Of a stretch of 64,000 nt of DNA, positions 34,862 through 44,900 are shown piece after piece. The DNA is from Spirosoma spitsbergense DSM 19989. GTDB taxonomy: Bacteria; Bacteroidota; Bacteroidia; Cytophagales; Spirosomataceae. Below the pieces are notes generated by a model. The model did not search any database. It worked only from the letters and a program-made list of their open reading frames with translations, and was not told the DNA's origin. Each line of letters starts with the position of its first letter. The stretch's first letter is position 1. Made by a program: the position numbers and the translations under genes. The DNA lies in assembly GCF_000374085.1 (NCBI RefSeq), contig NZ_KB893603.1, positions 14,356 through 78,355 of the forward strand, given 5' to 3'.

Positions 34862-37800
34862 ATGATGAAACATTTACGAAGGTGTAGTACCGGGGTACTA
34901 GTTGTACTGGCATTATTAATAGTGTCATTTGCGGTGCAGGCGCAGGTAACAACCCGGATATTATCGGGCGGTAATGCAGGTTTGAACCAGTTTGGTGCAT
35001 ATGGCCCCCAGGGGCCTAGTATTTCCCGGTCGGAACTGCCACGGCTGGATGTCGCTCAATTAAGAGCTGAAGATGAGCAATACCGAAAAACCGGTCGTCC
35101 GTTGCGGGTAGCGGTTCAGCAAAACATCAGCCTGGATATTTTAAAGGCGGGTACCACTATGGAACGTAATGGCTACCGGATTTACCAGTATGAAGTACTG
35201 GCTCCGGAAGCGGGCGGCTTAAGTGCTATCTTCGACCGCTTACAACTAGCCGAAAATGCCCGTGTTTTTCTGTACAATGCCGAGCAAACCGTGCTAATTG
35301 GGCCGATTACCAGTCAACAGAATACGACGAACGCCCCTTTTACTAGCGGTCACGTCACCGGCGACCGGCTTATTATTGAGTTGCAGGAACCTCTGAGTGT
35401 GGTCGGGCAAAGCCAGTTACACTTATTGGGTGTGGCTAACTTTTACGAACCCAGAGGCCCTTTCGGGGGGCTACGCCCCGCTGGTAGTTGCGAAAACAAC
35501 CAGGTTTGTTTCCCGACCTATCAGTCAGAAGCGGATGGCGTAGCGCTTATTCTGGTCAACGATGGGGCTGGAGGCCTTTATCTTTGCACCGGTACCACCG
35601 TTAACGATGCCCGGCAGAGTTTTCGCTCTTTTTTCCTGACGGCCTTCCATTGTACTGACTTTAATGAAAACCAGATCAATGACCCCAATGAGGCCAGCTC
35701 AACGGCTGGGTGGACTTTTTATTTTAAATATCAGAGCGCTACCTGTACTCCCACTACAGACAACAATACGTATGTAACGCTGAACGGAGCTACGTACCGG
35801 GCGGGTAGTGCGGCTTCTGATTTTACGCTGATCGAATTGAACGCCCAAGCACCACAAAGTGAAAGTATTTCCTTTGTGGGCTGGGATCGCAGTAGTAATC
35901 TGGCCAGCACTGTGTTTGGAATTCACCACCCCAATGGTTCTTTGAAGAAGATTTCATTTGGAGGAGCGACTTCAACGGTTGGGGTATCTTATTTACCAGG
36001 CGGAAACTACAATGTTGTTTCAGGTACTTCTTTTCTACAATTGAGCTGGAATAATGGCGTAACGGAAGGGGGATCATCTGGTTCCGCCCTATTCGACGGA
36101 ACATCGCGTCGGGTTATTGGTCAACTACTAGGCGGATCGTCATTCTGTTCATCGCCAACTGCCCCTGACCAATATGGCCGGTTTTTCACTTCCTGGACGG
36201 GGGGAGGGGCAAATAATAACCGACTCAGCAACTGGCTTGATCCAACGGGTATCAGCGGCAATACAACTAATCTGGCCGTTCCAACCGTTAGTGGACCAGC
36301 AGCTTTTACTAACACGGGTTCATTTTCGCTCAATACAGGTACATCGTCCATAACATCCTGGTCCATTGTCGGGGCAAATGCTGCTTCTTTTTCCGTAAGC
36401 AGTGGATCAGGTAATGTTGCTAACCTGATAGCTACTGCCAGTGCGTCAAATGTTGTTATTCGATTTACGGTAGATGCAGGTCAAAGCTACCCGATCCAAT
36501 TTACCAAAACATTCAACGCTACCGTAGCGGCCCCTGTCAACACTGCTCCGACGGTGGCTAACCCGGTTTCGCCCCAGTCGGCTACTGTGGGTGTGGCCTA
36601 CACGCTGTCTTTGGCCAGTGTGTTCACCGATGCCGAGACGCCCTCTAGTTTGACGCTGTCGGTAATGGGTCTGCCCGCGGGCCTCAGCTTCAGCCCCCCT
36701 GCTACTATCTCGGGTACGCCGTCGCTGAGTGGGGTGAGCAGTGTGACGGTGAAGGCCACCGATCCGGGTAGTCTGAGTGCCAGTACTAGCTTCAACATCA
36801 CGGTGAGTCCGGCGCCAGTGGTAGTCACCTCGCTGTCCCTGGTTGTTTCGGCTAATCCGACTACAATTCTGACCAGTGGTACGACCACCCTGTCGGCAAC
36901 GGTATCGGGCGGTACTACCCCCTACAGCTATACCTTCTCGGGACCGGGCACCATCACCCCCTCGGGCACCCCGGCCAGCGTGTCCAACCTGCCGGCCGGG
37001 GTGCAGTCCTTCACGGTGCTGGCCCGGGATGCCACCTCGCCCACCAGCCAGAGCATTTCAGGAACGGTCAGCGTGACGGTGAATATGGCCCCACCTGTCA
37101 ACACTGCTCCGACGGTGGCCAACCCGGTCTCGCCCCAGTCAGCTACGGTCGGCGTGGCCTACACGCTTTCCTTAGCTAACGTCTTCACCGATGCCGAGAC
37201 GCCCTCCAGTCTGACGCTGTCGGTTTCGGGCCTGCCCGCGGGACTGAGTTTTACGGCTCCTTCGACCATCTCGGGTACGCCTTCGCTGAGTGGGGTGAGC
37301 AGTGTAACGGTGGTGGCCACCGACCCGGGTAGTCTGAGTGCCAGCACCAGCTTCACCCTGACGGTGAGTCCGGCGGGGGGTACGCCACCGCCGACTGGTG
37401 TCTTCAGCATCACCAGCGTGACCACGATCAGTTGCCAGGTGCTCTCGGCGGGTCAGCGCCGGGTAAGTTTCACTCCGCAGTACGCGGGTGTGAACGGAGC
37501 ACCGATCAGCTTCTCGGTGGTCAGTGAGATGCTACCCACCACTAGTCCGGGTCCTTATACCCTGAATCTGTACACCGACAACCCGGTCATTACCCTGCAG
37601 GCGGTGCAGAGTGGGGCACCCAGCAGCTTTGCCTACAACTGGCTGGCGGTTTGCAGCAGCACGACGGCCAACACGCCCCCTACGGTGGCTAACCCGGTTT
37701 CTCCTCAGTCGGCCACGGTGGGCCTGGGCTACACGCTCTCGTTGGCTAATGTATTTACCGATGCCGAGACGCCCAGTAGTCTGTCCCTGTCAGTCTCGGG

Positions 37801-39088
37801 TCTGCCTGCGGGCCTGAACTTCGTGGCACCATCGACCATCTCGGGTACCCCGTCGATGAGTGGAGTAAGTAATGTGACCGTCACGGCGACTGATCCGGGC
37901 AGTCTGTCGGCCAGCACCAGTTTCAATATCACGGTGAGTCCGGCGGCCGGTACGCCCCCGCCCCCAACGGGTACGTTTAGTATCACCAGCGTGCAGACCA
38001 TCAATTGCGAAGTGCTTTCGGTGGGTCAGCGCAGACTGACGTTCACTCCGCAGTACGCGGGTCTGAACGGAGCCCCGGTGAGCTTCTCGGTGGTCAGTGA
38101 GTTGTTACCCACGACTGCTCCGGGCCCTTACAGTCTGAATCTGTACACCGACAACCCGGTCATCACGCTTCAGGCGGTGCAGAGTGGGATTTCGAGCAGC
38201 TTTGCCTACAACTGGCTGGCGGTTTGCAGCAGCACGACGGCCAACACGCCCCCTACGGTGGCCAATCCGGTGTCGCCCCAGTCGGCTACGGTGGGGGTGG
38301 CCTACACGCTGTCTCTGGCTAACGTGTTCACCGATGCCGAGACGCCCAACCAGTTGACGCTATCGGTTTCGGGTCTACCAGCAGGGCTGAGTTTCTCGGC
38401 TCCTTCGACCATCTCGGGCACGCCTTCGCTGAGTGGGGTGAGCAGTGTAACGGTGGTGGCCACCGATCCGGGCAGTCTGTCGGCCAGCACCAGCTTCAAC
38501 ATCACCGTCAGTCCGGCGGGGGGTACTCCACCAACGGGTACGTTCAGCATCACGGGTGTGACCACGATTAGTTGTCAGGTACTGTCGGCGGGTCAGCGCC
38601 GGGTAAGTTTCACCCCTCAGTACGCGGGTCTGAACGGTAGTCCGGTGAGTTTCTCGGTGGTCAATGAGTTGTTACCCACGACTGCTCCGGGTCCCTACAG
38701 TCTGGATCTGTACACCGACAATCCGGTCATTACGCTGCGGGCGGTGCAGAGTGGGGTGTCTACCAGCTTCTCTTACGGCTGGCTGGCCGCCTGTAGCCCG
38801 AGTGCGCGGGTGGGTGCTGGTTCGGAGTTGACGAGTAAACTGAAGGCTACGATACTTCCCAACCCGGTGTCGGAGGAGTTCCGGATTCGCCTTGAGGGTG
38901 CACAGGGACAGGCCGTTCGTCTGGAGTTGAGTGATGTGAGTGGTCATTCGGTGTTGAATCGGTCGGTCGATGTGAGCAGTGATGATCAGCAGGAGTCGGT
39001 TCGGTTCAGTCAGCCGGGTCGTGGCCTGTACCTGTTGCGGGTGAGCACGGGTCAGCAGTCGCTCACCCTGAAAGTGATTCGGGAGTAA
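34862..39088 (+). CDS. T9SS-exported trypsin-like peptidase with Ig-type repeats
   Basis: The 1408-residue protein has a signal peptide (VLVVLALLIVSFAVQAQ), a propeptide, and a trypsin-fold domain similar to lysyl endopeptidases. The triad is His263 in FFLTAFHCTD, Asp320 in GSAASDFTLIEL and Ser406 in TEGGSSGSALFD. Cysteines near 210-300 may form disulfides. From about residue 550 it carries B, A, B, C, B, C, B, C modules shared with the gene upstream, then the same T9SS type A sorting domain. The catalytic domain is unrelated to the upstream subtilases, so one stalk and export signal has been joined to two protease folds. Probably a secreted or surface protease; substrate unknown. Confidence 0.88.
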   Translation: MMKHLRRCSTGVLVVLALLIVSFAVQAQVTTRILSGGNAGLNQFGAYGPQGPSISRSELPRLDVAQLRAEDEQYRKTGRPLRVAVQQNISLDILKAGTTMERNGYRIYQYEVLAPEAGGLSAIFDRLQLAENARVFLYNAEQTVLIGPITSQQNTTNAPFTSGHVTGDRLIIELQEPLSVVGQSQLHLLGVANFYEPRGPFGGLRPAGSCENNQVCFPTYQSEADGVALILVNDGAGGLYLCTGTTVNDARQSFRSFFLTAFHCTDFNENQINDPNEASSTAGWTFYFKYQSATCTPTTDNNTYVTLNGATYRAGSAASDFTLIELNAQAPQSESISFVGWDRSSNLASTVFGIHHPNGSLKKISFGGATSTVGVSYLPGGNYNVVSGTSFLQLSWNNGVTEGGSSGSALFDGTSRRVIGQLLGGSSFCSSPTAPDQYGRFFTSWTGGGANNNRLSNWLDPTGISGNTTNLAVPTVSGPAAFTNTGSFSLNTGTSSITSWSIVGANAASFSVSSGSGNVANLIATASASNVVIRFTVDAGQSYPIQFTKTFNATVAAPVNTAPTVANPVSPQSATVGVAYTLSLASVFTDAETPSSLTLSVMGLPAGLSFSPPATISGTPSLSGVSSVTVKATDPGSLSASTSFNITVSPAPVVVTSLSLVVSANPTTILTSGTTTLSATVSGGTTPYSYTFSGPGTITPSGTPASVSNLPAGVQSFTVLARDATSPTSQSISGTVSVTVNMAPPVNTAPTVANPVSPQSATVGVAYTLSLANVFTDAETPSSLTLSVSGLPAGLSFTAPSTISGTPSLSGVSSVTVVATDPGSLSASTSFTLTVSPAGGTPPPTGVFSITSVTTISCQVLSAGQRRVSFTPQYAGVNGAPISFSVVSEMLPTTSPGPYTLNLYTDNPVITLQAVQSGAPSSFAYNWLAVCSSTTANTPPTVANPVSPQSATVGLGYTLSLANVFTDAETPSSLSLSVSGLPAGLNFVAPSTISGTPSMSGVSNVTVTATDPGSLSASTSFNITVSPAAGTPPPPTGTFSITSVQTINCEVLSVGQRRLTFTPQYAGLNGAPVSFSVVSELLPTTAPGPYSLNLYTDNPVITLQAVQSGISSSFAYNWLAVCSSTTANTPPTVANPVSPQSATVGVAYTLSLANVFTDAETPNQLTLSVSGLPAGLSFSAPSTISGTPSLSGVSSVTVVATDPGSLSASTSFNITVSPAGGTPPTGTFSITGVTTISCQVLSAGQRRVSFTPQYAGLNGSPVSFSVVNELLPTTAPGPYSLDLYTDNPVITLRAVQSGVSTSFSYGWLAACSPSARVGAGSELTSKLKATILPNPVSEEFRIRLEGAQGQAVRLELSDVSGHSVLNRSVDVSSDDQQESVRFSQPGRGLYLLRVSTGQQSLTLKVIRE
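36538..38800 (+). repeat. Ig-type and Cys-module array, order B-A-B-C-B-C-B-C
   Basis: B units start near 36538, 37097, 37668 and 38240; A lies at 36824-37086; C units at 37399-37655, 37969-38227 and 38540-38798. Blocks from 37097 onward match 32467-34160 of the neighbouring gene almost base for base, but the A module has moved relative to the first B. Confidence 0.85.
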
Positions 39089-39107
39089 TCACTGATTCCT
39101 CACAGAC

Positions 39108-39173
39108 AGATAGCATACAAAATGGGTCGGCCTTTCCACCACTGGAAAGGCCGACCCATTTTGTATGCTATCT
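39108..39173. terminator. Perfect 31-bp palindromic terminator between convergent genes
   Basis: Arms 39108-39138 and 39143-39173 are exact complements over 31 bp with the loop CCAC, ending seven bases before the lolA stop. The left arm and preceding bases are a copy of the sequence after the previous peptidase gene, where only 14 bp pair. It should stop transcription from both sides. Confidence 0.9.
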
Positions 39174-39179
39174 ATAAGT

Positions 39180-39821
39180 CTAGCGTAAGTCCACGACTTC
39201 AACGCCCGGATGCTTCGAATTATCAAAAACGAAGTAAGAATCTGGGATGGTTACATTCGGCGTAAATTTGGTGATGGTGTACGACGTTTTCTTGCCATCC
39301 TTATTTGTTATCAGCCAGTTGCGAATAGATTTGTCAGCTTTGTCAACTGAAATCTGTACCTTGGAAATGGAGTTTTTCGCTTGAGTAGGCGTTAATTCAA
39401 TCACTTCCAGCGTTCGCCCTCCCTGTTTCTGTTCTTTGAGGAAGCGATAGTTGAAGCCACGCTTGTAGATATTGTAGATCTGCGTAGGATTTAATTCATC
39501 GTTACTGCTGGCATCATAATCCTGAATATTGACCTCGTTCGATTCTTTCAGGTAGGTCGACGTTGTCTTGCCGTCCGTAAATACTTCCTGACCACCTACT
39601 GCTAACCGAAATTTCTGTCCCTTTACGGTTAAATCACCTTTGTAAGACTCCTTCGCACCGACTCCTCCGCTGGTGTACGTAAAGGCAGCCTGATAGGAGT
39701 TGAGCGATTTATAGCGACTGCTCATCGCATCCAAAATATTCTGCGCCCGTTTGTCTTTTTGCGCCATGGCTGGTAGTACAGCAAATAAAGTCAGGCCCAG
39801 TATCCATGCTAATTTTCTCAT
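39180..39821 (-). CDS. lolA: Outer-membrane lipoprotein carrier LolA
   Basis: LolA ferries lipoproteins from the inner membrane LolCDE complex across the periplasm. The 213-residue protein has a signal peptide (WILGLTLFAVLPAMAQ). A LolA fold follows with AQNILDAMSSRYKSLNSYQA, FTYTSGG, the GDLTVKGQKFRLAVGGQEV strand pair and NPTQIYNIYKRGFNYRFL. It ends with a FVFDNSKHPGVEVVDLR strand. ftsK lies upstream on the same strand, an arrangement common in Bacteroidota. A hairpin between the two may separate the transcripts. Confidence 0.88.
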   Translation of the reverse strand: MRKLAWILGLTLFAVLPAMAQKDKRAQNILDAMSSRYKSLNSYQAAFTYTSGGVGAKESYKGDLTVKGQKFRLAVGGQEVFTDGKTTSTYLKESNEVNIQDYDASSNDELNPTQIYNIYKRGFNYRFLKEQKQGGRTLEVIELTPTQAKNSISKVQISVDKADKSIRNWLITNKDGKKTSYTITKFTPNVTIPDSYFVFDNSKHPGVEVVDLR

Positions 39822-39873
39822 TTCTTGTCTTTTTTACTGATCAATGTAGGCTCTTGTATATGTATTAGACAGC

Positions 39874-39912
39874 ATTCAGGCCCGAAACGTTTAATCCGTT
39901 TCGGGCCTGAAT
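39874..39912 (-). terminator. Intrinsic terminator after ftsK
   Basis: Arms 39874-39888 and 39898-39912 pair over 15 bp (ATTCAGGCCCGAAAC) with a 9-nt loop. It lies 28 bp past the ftsK stop and 53 bp before the lolA start. Confidence 0.75.
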
Positions 39913-39939
39913 TGTTTTGGTTGATATGAATCTTAGAGG

Positions 39940-42513
39940 TTACTCGCCCTTCAATCGTTTCAGGATTTCTTCCAGATGCTGTAAATCCTGGACTAGTACT
40001 TCCCGGGCTTTACTCCCTTCAAACGGACCGACGATTTTAGCCGCTTCCAACTGGTCGATTAGTCGCCCGGCACGATTGTAACCGAGTTTGAGTTTACGCT
40101 GAATAAGCGAAGTGCTACCCTGTTGGTGAATAACAATGAGCCGGGCGGCTTCGTCAAACATAGGATCGCGGTTGTCCAGGTCCACATCTTTGTCGTCGCT
40201 CTGACCACCGTCATCGCCAACAAACTCGGGCAGCGCGTAGGCATCGTCGTATCCGCGCTGGTTACCGACAAATTCGCACAGGTCTTCGATTTCATTCGTA
40301 TCGACAAACGGACATTGCAGCCGGATGATGTCGGAGTTTGAGGACAGCAGCATATCGCCCATGCCCACTAGTTGCTCAGCCCCACCCGTATCAAGGATGG
40401 TACGTGAGTCAATCTTGGATGTCACTTTAAACGACAGACGGGCCGGGAAGTTGGCTTTGATCAGACCGGTGATAACGTTTACCGAAGGTCGCTGTGTAGC
40501 CACAACCAGATGAATGCCAATAGCTCGTGCCAACTGAGCTAACCGGGCAATGGGCTGTTCTACTTCCTTTCCGGCCGTCATCATCAGGTCGGCCAATTCG
40601 TCGATAATGAGAACGATGTAGGGCAGGAACCGGTGGCCTTTTTCAGGGTTGAGCCGGCGTTTTACGAACTTCGCATTGTATTCTTTCAGGTTGCGGCATC
40701 CCCCGTCCTTGAGCAGGTTGTAGCGGTTATCCATCTCAATGCAAAGCGAATTGAGCGTATTGACCACTTTCTTGGTATCCGTAATAATCGGTTCTTCGGA
40801 ATCAGGAAGTTTAGCCAGAAAATGGCGTTCCAGTTTATTGAACAGGGTCAATTCAACCTTTTTCGGGTCAACCAGGACCAGTTTTAGTTGCGAAGGGTGC
40901 TTTTTATAAATCAACGAAGTAAGCAGCACATTCAACCCAACAGATTTACCCTGTCCCGTGGCACCCGCCATAAGCAGGTGGGGCATTTTGGCCAGGTCGG
41001 CTACGTAAATTTCGTTCGAGATAGTCTTGCCCAGTACAATAGGCAGATCAAATTTGCTGTTGCTGAAAATGTCGCTCGTAATCATTGACCGCATAGAAAC
41101 CATTTCCCGATTCTTATTCGGCACTTCGATACCAATGGTTCCCATACCCGGCATGGGGGCAATAATGCGGATACCAAGGGCCGACAGACTTAAGGCAATA
41201 TCGTCTTCCAGGCTCTTTATTTTGGAAATCCGGACTCCCTTTGCCGGAACAATCTCATATAGAGTAACTGTGGGGCCGATAGATGCCTGAATGGAATCTA
41301 TTTCAATACCGAAATTACGAAGTGTACTTTCTATACGCTCTTTATTGACTGTCAGCTCATCGTCAGACACCTGCGCCTTACGGCTGTTCTGGTACTCGGT
41401 CAGCAGCTCATTGGTTGGGTATTGGTACTGCGGTAAGTCGAGCGTAGGGTCGTACAAGCCATGAACCGAAACCAGGTCGTCGTCCTCAAATGGGTCAGGC
41501 TCGAAGGTAGGGGCTGGTACGGCACTAAGTTCGTCGGTATCGATTGGGTCATCCGCTACGGCGTCTCTGTTTTTGATGGTTAGCGTAACGCCAGTAGGTT
41601 TGATTGCTGCTTCAGGCTGCCGGGACTCCTGCTCCACCGCATCAGGCGGAATGGTATCGTCGGGATAAGGTGGAGCCGTTCTGGCGACTGCGTGGCTATG
41701 AGCTTCCGGCGATGTCTCCTGCAAATCTTCATCGCTATCCTCATCCGGCTCAAGTTCGCTTTCTTCGTACGTTTGAAGCGGATTGCCACTGTAACTGCGG
41801 GGCCGTGGACGAGTAGGGAGCGATAAGTCCGGCATTTTTATCTGCCGTATATTGAAAAAGTAAACGATGAAGAAGAAAAGCAAAAAAGTAATGAACGCTA
41901 AATTACCCCAGCCAAACAGGCTATATAACGTCACATTGATTTCATAGCCAATACCCCCGCACCATACACTGGCAGTGGCGGCAGAATCGGTAACCAGCAC
42001 TATATATCCCAGAAACAGGCTTAGCCAAACAGCCATAAACAACAACGCTGTGGTAGTGCGGCTGAGGGGTAGCAACTCGACTCCGAAGGTTAATTTATAA
42101 CCAGCCAGAAAAACAATAAAGGGTAACGCGAGGGCACCTACCCCAAACCAGCGAAACACAAACGCGTGGGCAATGTAGGCACCAACCAGACCAACCCAGT
42201 TACGGGTTTCGCTGGCTGATTCAACTAATGGTGCCGAAAAAGCGGCACCTACTACACTTTGGTCGGCGGAGCCATTGAGCAGGTAGGATACAAAAGCGAC
42301 TAGTAGCCCTATGGCAAGGCCCATTAGCAAAACGCCAAATGTAAGCGTTGAGCGTTGGTCGGTAAACCAGCGGTCGAGTGCCGCCCCCCAATTATACGAA
42401 TCCCTGCGGGGAGGGCTGGCAGTTTTGCCATTCGATACGCGGGGGCGAGGCTCATTACGGTCAGCCGGACGTCGGAGTGTATTTTGTCGCGGAGAAGTGG
42501 TTGGTTGGGCCAT
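39940..42513 (-). CDS. ftsK: DNA translocase FtsK
   Basis: FtsK sits at the division septum and pumps DNA to resolve and segregate chromosomes. The 857-residue protein has four N-terminal membrane helices (about 54-80, 106-137, 153-174, 203-222) and an acidic linker. The motor follows, with Walker A GATGQGKSV (517-525) and Walker B IVLIIDELADLM near 635. At the C-terminus a gamma winged-helix domain (STSLIQRKLKLGYNRAGRL) would recognise KOPS-like sites. The linker is short compared with E. coli FtsK, as in other Bacteroidota. No xer gene is nearby. Confidence 0.95.
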   Translation of the reverse strand: MAQPTTSPRQNTLRRPADRNEPRPRVSNGKTASPPRRDSYNWGAALDRWFTDQRSTLTFGVLLMGLAIGLLVAFVSYLLNGSADQSVVGAAFSAPLVESASETRNWVGLVGAYIAHAFVFRWFGVGALALPFIVFLAGYKLTFGVELLPLSRTTTALLFMAVWLSLFLGYIVLVTDSAATASVWCGGIGYEINVTLYSLFGWGNLAFITFLLFFFIVYFFNIRQIKMPDLSLPTRPRPRSYSGNPLQTYEESELEPDEDSDEDLQETSPEAHSHAVARTAPPYPDDTIPPDAVEQESRQPEAAIKPTGVTLTIKNRDAVADDPIDTDELSAVPAPTFEPDPFEDDDLVSVHGLYDPTLDLPQYQYPTNELLTEYQNSRKAQVSDDELTVNKERIESTLRNFGIEIDSIQASIGPTVTLYEIVPAKGVRISKIKSLEDDIALSLSALGIRIIAPMPGMGTIGIEVPNKNREMVSMRSMITSDIFSNSKFDLPIVLGKTISNEIYVADLAKMPHLLMAGATGQGKSVGLNVLLTSLIYKKHPSQLKLVLVDPKKVELTLFNKLERHFLAKLPDSEEPIITDTKKVVNTLNSLCIEMDNRYNLLKDGGCRNLKEYNAKFVKRRLNPEKGHRFLPYIVLIIDELADLMMTAGKEVEQPIARLAQLARAIGIHLVVATQRPSVNVITGLIKANFPARLSFKVTSKIDSRTILDTGGAEQLVGMGDMLLSSNSDIIRLQCPFVDTNEIEDLCEFVGNQRGYDDAYALPEFVGDDGGQSDDKDVDLDNRDPMFDEAARLIVIHQQGSTSLIQRKLKLGYNRAGRLIDQLEAAKIVGPFEGSKAREVLVQDLQHLEEILKRLKGE

Positions 42514-42663
42514 GCGTAGGGTTATAGGCTATAGCGGTAGGTAAATTTCCCACTTTTTGATGAATAAGCGTGATGAATTGAAAAATATTGCGCCTTTTTA
42601 CCCAACGGGAATTTTACACACTGCTTTTTAGTGACAGTACAACACACAGAAAGAGGCTTAGTT

Positions 42664-43713
42664 TTACAAATCCCGGAGTAGTGCCTGATTGATGCGTTTG
42701 GCCAATCCAGGTCCCTCGTAGATGAAGCTCGTGTATACCTGCACCAAACTAGCCCCGGCACGTAACTTCTCCTGAGCATCTTCGGGTGAGGAAATGCCGC
42801 CCACGCCAATAATGGGGAATGCGCCCCCGGATTGTTGATGTAAATAGCGGATCACTTCGGTTGACCGATCACGTAACGGGCGACCGCTTACGCCACCCGC
42901 TCCCAGTTGAGATACTGTATCCGAATCGGTCAGGAGTTGGTCGCGGCTAATGGTTGTGTTTGTGGCCACCACACCCGCAATCCCGGTTTCGGTCACAATG
43001 CCCACAATATCGTCCAACTGTCCGTTGGTCAGATCAGGTGCAATTTTCAGCAGTATCGGTTTGGGTGGAGATTGCTGACGATTTTCCTGCTGTAGCGCCG
43101 TCAGGATTTTTGTGAGTGGTTCCCGTTCCTGCAAATCGCGCAGACCGGGCGTATTAGGTGAACTAACATTGACCACAAAATAATCGACAGTAGTAAACAA
43201 TTCGCGGAAACTGATCAGGTAATCAGTCAGCGCGTCTTCGTTAGGGGTATCCTTATTTTTTCCAATATTCCCCCCTACAATAACACGTCGTTTCCCCTTG
43301 TTTTCGCCAAAATGCCGAAGCTTTGCCGTGGCCACGCTAACCCCCTTGTTGTTAAACCCCATTCGGTTGATAAGACCGCCATCGGCTTTGAGCCGAAACA
43401 GCCTTGGACGTGGATTGCCGGGTTGCGGGCGTGGCGTAACGGTACCAATTTCGACAAACCCAAACCCTAAATCGCTCAACTCACTGACAAGTTCAGCGTT
43501 TTTATCGAACCCTGCCGCCATGCCAACTGGATTGGGAAACGTAAGACCGAACACGGTTCGGGCCAGTCGTGGGTCGTTTACAACATAGAGTTTTTGGCAA
43601 AGGGTAGAAACGCCCGGAATGGAGAGGGCCAGTTTGAGTACTGTCGTAACCGTATGGTGAATGGTTTCCGCATCAAAACGAAACAAAATGGGCAGAACAA
43701 TGCGCTTGTACAT
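42664..43713 (-). CDS. pyrD: Dihydroorotate dehydrogenase (quinone), class 2
   Basis: PyrD oxidises dihydroorotate to orotate in pyrimidine synthesis and passes electrons to the membrane quinone. The 349-residue protein has the N-terminal membrane-binding extension typical of class 2 ([20 protein letters not shown]) and [15 protein letters not shown]. It also has [19 protein letters not shown], the catalytic Ser in [12 protein letters not shown], and the FMN-phosphate segments [12 protein letters not shown] and [13 protein letters not shown]. The ATG giving MYKRIVL was chosen over one six codons upstream. It is followed upstream by cysM on the same strand with a short gap. Confidence 0.95.
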   Translation of the reverse strand: MYKRIVLPILFRFDAETIHHTVTTVLKLALSIPGVSTLCQKLYVVNDPRLARTVFGLTFPNPVGMAAGFDKNAELVSELSDLGFGFVEIGTVTPRPQPGNPRPRLFRLKADGGLINRMGFNNKGVSVATAKLRHFGENKGKRRVIVGGNIGKNKDTPNEDALTDYLISFRELFTTVDYFVVNVSSPNTPGLRDLQEREPLTKILTALQQENRQQSPPKPILLKIAPDLTNGQLDDIVGIVTETGIAGVVATNTTISRDQLLTDSDTVSQLGAGGVSGRPLRDRSTEVIRYLHQQSGGAFPIIGVGGISSPEDAQEKLRAGASLVQVYTSFIYEGPGLAKRINQALLRDL

Positions 43714-43771
43714 ACGGGCAAAAGTACGCAAGTCTTGCGTGTTCTATCGACTTTGTACGGTAGAGAAAAGC

Positions 43772-44647
43772 CTAACCGAACAGGTCAGAGGATAAATACC
43801 GGTCGCCCCGGTCGCAGATGATACAGACAATAACAGCGGGTTCGGTTAGTTCCTGCGCTAACTGAACTGCCGCGTGTACGGATCCTCCGCTACTCATACC
43901 GGCAAAAACCCCTTCAACACTGGCCAGCTTACGGGTCATCATGGTTGCCTCCTCGGCAGATACTTCCATAACCCGGTCGACGCGCTGAGGCTCATAAATC
44001 TTTGGCAGGTACTCAACAGGCCACTTTCTAATGCCCGGAATAGAAGAACCATCGGTTGGTTGGCAGCCCACAATCTGAACGTTGGGATTTTGTTCCTTCA
44101 AATACCTTGAAGTGCCCATGATGGTCCCCGTAGTACCCATCGACGATACAAAGTGGGTTACTTGGCCAGCTGTATCGCGCCATATTTCGGGGCCTGTTGT
44201 TCGGTAGTGAGCCAGGTAGTTATCCGGGTTGGCAAACTGGTTTAGCATCAGAAAACCACCTTTTTCTACCTGCTCATCCGCATAATCACGGGCTTTTTCG
44301 ATGGTTTCTGTCAGGGTAACTTTAGCCCCGAAGGCTTCCATCGTCAGAACGCGCTCATGGGTTGAGTTTTCGGGCAGCACCAATTCAATGGCAATGTCGT
44401 ATAACCGGGCAATCATCGCCAGCGCAATGCCTGTGTTACCGCTGGTTGCTTCAATCAGTTTCATGCCGGGTTTCAGTTCACCCCTTGCCAGGGCGCCCTG
44501 AATCATACTGGCTGCGGCCCGGTCTTTTACACTACCACCAGGATTGTTTCCTTCGAGCTTACCGTACAGCGTTACGTTTGGATTGGGATTTAGCCGGTTC
44601 AATTCAACCAGGGGTGTATTACCGACTAAATCGAGCAGGGTTGCCAT
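43772..44647 (-). CDS. cysM: Cysteine synthase B (O-acetylserine sulfhydrylase)
   Basis: CysM makes cysteine from O-acetylserine and sulfide or thiosulfate with PLP. The 291-residue protein starts MATLLDLVGNTPLVELNRL and has the PLP lysine Lys41 in GGSVKDRAAAS and the substrate loop EATSGNTGIALAM. It has the PLP-phosphate loop SSMGTTGTIMG and ends CDRGDRYLSSDLFG, which favours the CysM over the CysK branch. Length matches. It lies between pyrD and a LytTR regulator that runs in the opposite direction. Confidence 0.93.
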   Translation of the reverse strand: MATLLDLVGNTPLVELNRLNPNPNVTLYGKLEGNNPGGSVKDRAAASMIQGALARGELKPGMKLIEATSGNTGIALAMIARLYDIAIELVLPENSTHERVLTMEAFGAKVTLTETIEKARDYADEQVEKGGFLMLNQFANPDNYLAHYRTTGPEIWRDTAGQVTHFVSSMGTTGTIMGTSRYLKEQNPNVQIVGCQPTDGSSIPGIRKWPVEYLPKIYEPQRVDRVMEVSAEEATMMTRKLASVEGVFAGMSSGGSVHAAVQLAQELTEPAVIVCIICDRGDRYLSSDLFG

Positions 44648-44900
44648 GCTGATTTATTGGAGACTTGTTGTTGGATTGTCAAGGTTAAAGCCGCCAAATA
44701 AGTTCGCCAGCCCCCTTTTTCTAAACAAAATCAGCTTCCTGAATACGGGGTTACCAGGAGCCTGGGGCCCTTATCACAGTACGATTAATTTTTTTTGCGG
44801 TAGCAAGTTGTCAGATGCGAAATTTTGCGTAAACTTGCTGACACAGAAAGGTATAGCAACATACCTACTGTTTAATTCACACCTTTAATTCAAGCATACC

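Noticed and set aside
31910-38800. Several minus-strand open frames of 60-91 codons across the Ig-type arrays
   Set aside because: They recur once per repeat unit because the repeat is GC-rich and lacks stops in that frame; they are shadows of the repeat sequence.
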